7,733 nt of DNA, from assembly GCA_027625125.1 (NCBI GenBank), contig JAQBXG010000077.1, forward strand, positions 1 to 7,733, in the 5' to 3' direction. The stretch is from Pseudomonadota bacterium (GTDB lineage Bacteria > Pseudomonadota > Alphaproteobacteria > UBA2966 > CAIVPW01). Both the position numbers and the translations under genes were made by a program. The notes beneath the pieces are model-generated. The model saw nothing but the letters and a program-made list of their open reading frames with translations. It had not been told where the DNA came from and ran no database searches. Below, piece by piece: positions 5,428 to 7,733 of this stretch. How positions within the stretch are numbered: position 1 is the stretch's first letter; each line of letters opens with the position of its first letter.

Positions 5428-6171
5428 CTAACAGGTACGGCAATCCTCACGCGACGCGCGCACGAGGCGTAGGATTTCGGCGGCGTCGACATAGCCGGGC
5501 ACGACCGCGTCGCCGATGACGAATGCCGGCGTTCCATCCAGGCCGAGCGCGGCGGCGAACAGGAAATTTGTTTCGAGAACGGCGTCGATGTCCGGGTCGG
5601 CCATGTCGATCGCGAGCAAGTCCGAATCATATCCTGCGTCCGCCGCGAGCCGCAGGATTGTCGATTCGTCCATGCCGCCGCGGAAGTCCATCAGCGCGTC
5701 GTGGAACGCGGGGAACCGGGCGGGGTCCTGTCGCGCGGCGGCGACCGACGCCCGCGCGGCGATGGTCGATTCCGGCCCGAGCAGCGGAAAGTTGCGATAG
5801 ACCAGGCGCACGCCCGGGTCGGCGGCGAGAATCGCCGCGACCTGCGGATGGAATTGCCGGCAGTACTGGCAGCGATAGTCGAGGAACTCGACGACGGTGA
5901 CATCGCCGTCGGAATTGCCGAACACCGGCACGGCCGCATTGTCGCGCAGGTCGCGACCGAATTCTTCGAGCGCGTCGAGACGCCGGGCCGCCAGGTCGGC
6001 CTCGTCGCGCAGCCGCAACACGTTGACCGCTTCGATCAGGATTTCCGGGTTGTCCAACAGGACGTTGCGGACCAGGCGCTCCATCGCCAATGGCACGACC
6101 CAGACCCAACCCGCCGCCGCCAGCCCGAGGACCAACAACGCGACGGCGCCGACGCGGAACCGGGCGCTCAC
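5428..6171 (-). CDS. Membrane-anchored DsbA-family thiol:disulfide oxidoreductase (Com1/ScsC-like)
   Basis: The 247-residue protein has an N-terminal hydrophobic segment (about 8-28) that is a signal anchor or signal peptide, then a helical region containing LLDNPEILIEA at 38-48, typical of the N-terminal oligomerisation part of Com1/ScsC-like proteins, and a DsbA thioredoxin fold. The redox motif is YRCQYCRQFHP with Cys101/Cys104; RNFPLLG follows, and the cis-proline is Pro215 in GTPAFVIGD. It should catalyse disulfide formation or isomerisation in the periplasm. Unusually the protein ends in CRTC, a second CxxC made of the last four residues (Cys244/Cys247). It begins at a GTG that overlaps the TGA of the M48 protease gene (GTGA), so the two are translationally coupled. 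The N-terminal sequence MSARFRVG followed by the membrane helix supports this start. Substrates are not evident; outer-membrane protein disulfides are a reasonable guess from its neighbour. Confidence 0.9.
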   Translation of the reverse strand: MSARFRVGAVALLVLGLAAAGWVWVVPLAMERLVRNVLLDNPEILIEAVNVLRLRDEADLAARRLDALEEFGRDLRDNAAVPVFGNSDGDVTVVEFLDYRCQYCRQFHPQVAAILAADPGVRLVYRNFPLLGPESTIAARASVAAARQDPARFPAFHDALMDFRGGMDESTILRLAADAGYDSDLLAIDMADPDIDAVLETNFLFAAALGLDGTPAFVIGDAVVPGYVDAAEILRLVRASREDCRTC

Positions 6172-7529
6172 GGATTGCGTCCGGCGGCGTTTTCGATGTC
6201 CTGGGCGCGGAGCCAGCCGGGCGAGCCGGCCGGCAACATGCGGAGCGCCTGTTGCGCGAAACGCAGCGCGTCCGGCGTGCTGCCGCCCAGCAAGTGCTGT
6301 TCGGCGCTGGCAAGGGCCGACTGGCCGATGTTGCCGCTGCGGCCCTCGGCGACGGCGAGTTGACGCCAGCCTTCGCGATACTCGCGATCCACCGCCAGCG
6401 CCGCCCGCAGGTTTTCGATCGCGGCCGGCAACAGCGCCGGGTCATCGCGGGCGATCTGCGCCGCCGCGAGGCCGGCGCGCAATTGCGGCTCGTCGGGCAG
6501 CAGGTCCACCGCTCGCTGGTACGGTTCCAGCGCCTCGGCAACGCGGCCGTGTTGCAGCAGGACCTGGCCCTGGAGTTCGAGGAAGTAGGGGTCGTCGGGC
6601 GCCACGGCCAGCAATGCGGAAATCTCGGACAGCGAAGCTTCGAGGCGCCCCGCCTGGTCGTAGGCGACGGCGCGGGCGTAGCGGGCGGGGATGCTTGTGT
6701 CGGCGGGCGGGTAGCGGCGCAGAACCCGCGCCAGCGTTTCGGTGTAGCCGTAGAGCTTCGCCTGAATCCGCGCGAACTGCGCGTCCCATTCCGGCGGGGA
6801 CGGCGTGTCGTAGTGGGGTTGGGTGCGGGCGGCGGCCTCGAGCGCATTGATGCGTTCGGGAAACAGCGGATGCGACTGGACCCACGGGTCACGATTCGCC
6901 TCCAGCAACCCCTCCTGTTGTTGCAGCACCGCCATGAAGGATGCCATCCCGCGCGCCGAATAGCCGGCGCCTTCCATCAGCCGCACGCCGCCGAGGTCGG
7001 CGGCCGACTCCTGGGCGCGCGAATAGCGCAACAGGTTGCGTTCGGCGATCTGGCGTCCGCCGAGAATGACCGCCGCGCCGGCGTTGCCGCCGCCGCCGGC
7101 GATCGCCGCCGCGCCGAGCAGGAACGCGGCGACGGCCTGGGCGTTGGCGGTCCGCAGCGCCTCCTGGGTGCGGGCAAGATGCCCGCCGGCGACGTGGGCC
7201 GTTTCGTGGGCGATGACGCCGAGAATCTGCATCGGTGATTCCGCCGCCAGCAACAGGCCGGTGTTCAGGAATACGCGCTGGCCGCCGGCGACGAACGCAT
7301 TGATGCGGTTGTCGTAGACGAGGTTGATCTGTACGAACGCCGGGTCCAGTCCCGCCGCCGCGAACAGTGGCGCGGCCCATTCGCGGCTGATATGCTCGGT
7401 TTCCGCGTCCCGGATCAGTCCCTGGGCGTGGGCGGATGTCGGCGCCGCGGCCAGCCCCAACCCCAGCGCGGCACCCAGCGCGGCACCCAGCACGGGCGCG
7501 CCAATGGCGAAATTCGGTAAATGGATCAC
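6168..7529 (-). CDS. BepA/YfgC-like M48 zinc metalloprotease with C-terminal TPR repeats
   Basis: This 453-residue protein has a signal peptide (hydrophobic 7-29, cleavage likely after AHA at 33-35), an M48 catalytic domain (about 40-235) and a TPR-like helical region (about 280-440). The zinc site is HETAH at 108-112 with Glu109 as catalytic base, and Glu174 in QESAAD as third ligand. SHPLFPERI at 219-227 places His220 where BepA-type proteases have a loop histidine that can cap the zinc and restrain activity. YDNRINAF at 72-79 is also typical of the family. E. coli BepA degrades or promotes maturation of outer-membrane proteins such as LptD in the periplasm; a like role is inferred here. 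The GTG at 7529 is the only suitable start ahead of the signal peptide and has GGAG a few bases upstream. The stop overlaps the GTG of the DsbA-like gene. The upstream gene is divergent. Confidence 0.92.
   Translation of the reverse strand: MIHLPNFAIGAPVLGAALGAALGLGLAAAPTSAHAQGLIRDAETEHISREWAAPLFAAAGLDPAFVQINLVYDNRINAFVAGGQRVFLNTGLLLAAESPMQILGVIAHETAHVAGGHLARTQEALRTANAQAVAAFLLGAAAIAGGGGNAGAAVILGGRQIAERNLLRYSRAQESAADLGGVRLMEGAGYSARGMASFMAVLQQQEGLLEANRDPWVQSHPLFPERINALEAAARTQPHYDTPSPPEWDAQFARIQAKLYGYTETLARVLRRYPPADTSIPARYARAVAYDQAGRLEASLSEISALLAVAPDDPYFLELQGQVLLQHGRVAEALEPYQRAVDLLPDEPQLRAGLAAAQIARDDPALLPAAIENLRAALAVDREYREGWRQLAVAEGRSGNIGQSALASAEQHLLGGSTPDALRFAQQALRMLPAGSPGWLRAQDIENAAGRNP
7462..7491. 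repeat. 12-bp tandem repeat in the signal peptide of the M48 protease
   Basis: CCCAGCGCGGCA occurs twice without change at 7462-7473 and 7474-7485, followed by a half unit at 7486-7491. On the minus strand it encodes the repeated LGAA tetrapeptides in the hydrophobic core of the signal sequence. Slippage would change signal length by four residues and keep the frame. Confidence 0.8.
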
Positions 7530-7599
7530 GGTGTCTCCGATTCAGGAACGTAGGCAGCGGACCCGGGATCGTCAATGCAGCGCGGTCCGGGCGCGCGGC

Positions 7600-7733
7600 G
7601 TGGCGCGGACCGCGGTGGTGCTTTCCGTCGTTGCGATGGCCGCCTGCGGCCCGGCCCGCGAGGCGCTTTCGCCGTCGGGATTCGCGGCGAGCTATGGCGG
7701 CGGCGTCGCCGCCGACGAGGCGCGGGCGGCGAC
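7600..7733 (+). CDS. Probable lipoprotein, N-terminal fragment, unknown function
   Basis: From the GTG at 7600 the frame reads MARTAVVLSVVAMAACGP and remains open to the right edge (44 codons plus two bases). The start is a short basic N-terminus, a hydrophobic stretch (4-15) and Cys16 in an AMAAC context, which looks like a lipoprotein signal; Met at position -3 is less usual than Leu. What follows is Ala/Gly-rich and of low complexity, so the family cannot be named. The same frame is open upstream, and a GTG at 7531 would add 23 Arg-rich residues, which is less likely; no clear Shine-Dalgarno sequence precedes 7600. An overlapping ATG frame at 7575 gives an Arg-rich product and was not chosen. 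The gene is divergent from the M48 protease with about 70 nt between starts. Confidence 0.5.
   Translation, partial: MARTAVVLSVVAMAACGPAREALSPSGFAASYGGGVAADEARAA

Noticed and set aside
5627..6892. A 421-residue minus-strand frame across the M48 and DsbA-like genes.
   Set aside because: It is an Arg/Pro-rich out-of-frame shadow; the overlapping frames hold complete zinc-protease and thioredoxin motifs.
7575..7733. A coding region from the ATG at 7575.
   Set aside because: The product is dominated by Arg and Gly with no signature; the other frame from GTG at 7600 gives a plausible lipoprotein signal.

Overview
The window is a compact, GC-rich stretch with no rRNA, tRNA, CRISPR array or insertion sequence that I can see. 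The GC-rich codon use, the single-chain ThiS-ThiG protein, the COG3671-type membrane protein and the proximity of an M48 protease, a DsbA-like protein, aroQ and accB all suggest an alphaproteobacterium, perhaps near the Rhodospirillales. The lineage is inferred from gene content, not from a marker gene.

Layout, left to right: (1) minus strand 537-1: aroQ (type II 3-dehydroquinate dehydratase) followed after 4 nt by the start of accB, which begins at TTG and runs off the left edge. (2) 538-754: divergent intergenic region with a three-copy 21-bp repeat abutting the aroQ start, and a candidate promoter for the rightward genes. (3) Plus strand 755-3600: a fused thiS-thiG gene that overlaps by 4 nt a 619-residue exported serine beta-lactamase-like hydrolase with four C-terminal membrane helices. 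(4) Minus strand 4144-3683: a small COG3671/DUF4870-type membrane protein, convergent with the hydrolase across a hairpin. (5) Plus strand 4244-5406: an exported thioredoxin-fold protein followed by a CcdA-type membrane electron carrier. (6) Minus strand 7529-5428: a BepA-like M48 metalloprotease with TPR repeats, overlapping by 4 nt a membrane-anchored DsbA-like oxidoreductase. (7) Plus strand from about 7600: the start of a probable lipoprotein, open at the right edge.

Working together: the thioredoxin and CcdA form a likely reductive path that carries electrons across the inner membrane to a periplasmic thioredoxin. The DsbA-like protein and the M48 protease face them in a convergent operon and look like an envelope disulfide and outer-membrane-protein quality-control pair. 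AroQ (shikimate pathway), AccB (fatty-acid synthesis) and ThiSG (thiamine thiazole) are housekeeping metabolism.

Most of the window is ordinary chromosomal DNA. The points that deserve a second look are the ThiS-ThiG fusion with a buried Gly-Gly, the start-codon-bearing tandem repeat in front of aroQ, a thioredoxin lacking the cis-proline, a DsbA-like protein ending in an extra CxxC, and the separation of M48-dsbA from aroQ-accB by about 4.9 kb of other genes. I do not see strong evidence for a wholly undescribed system.
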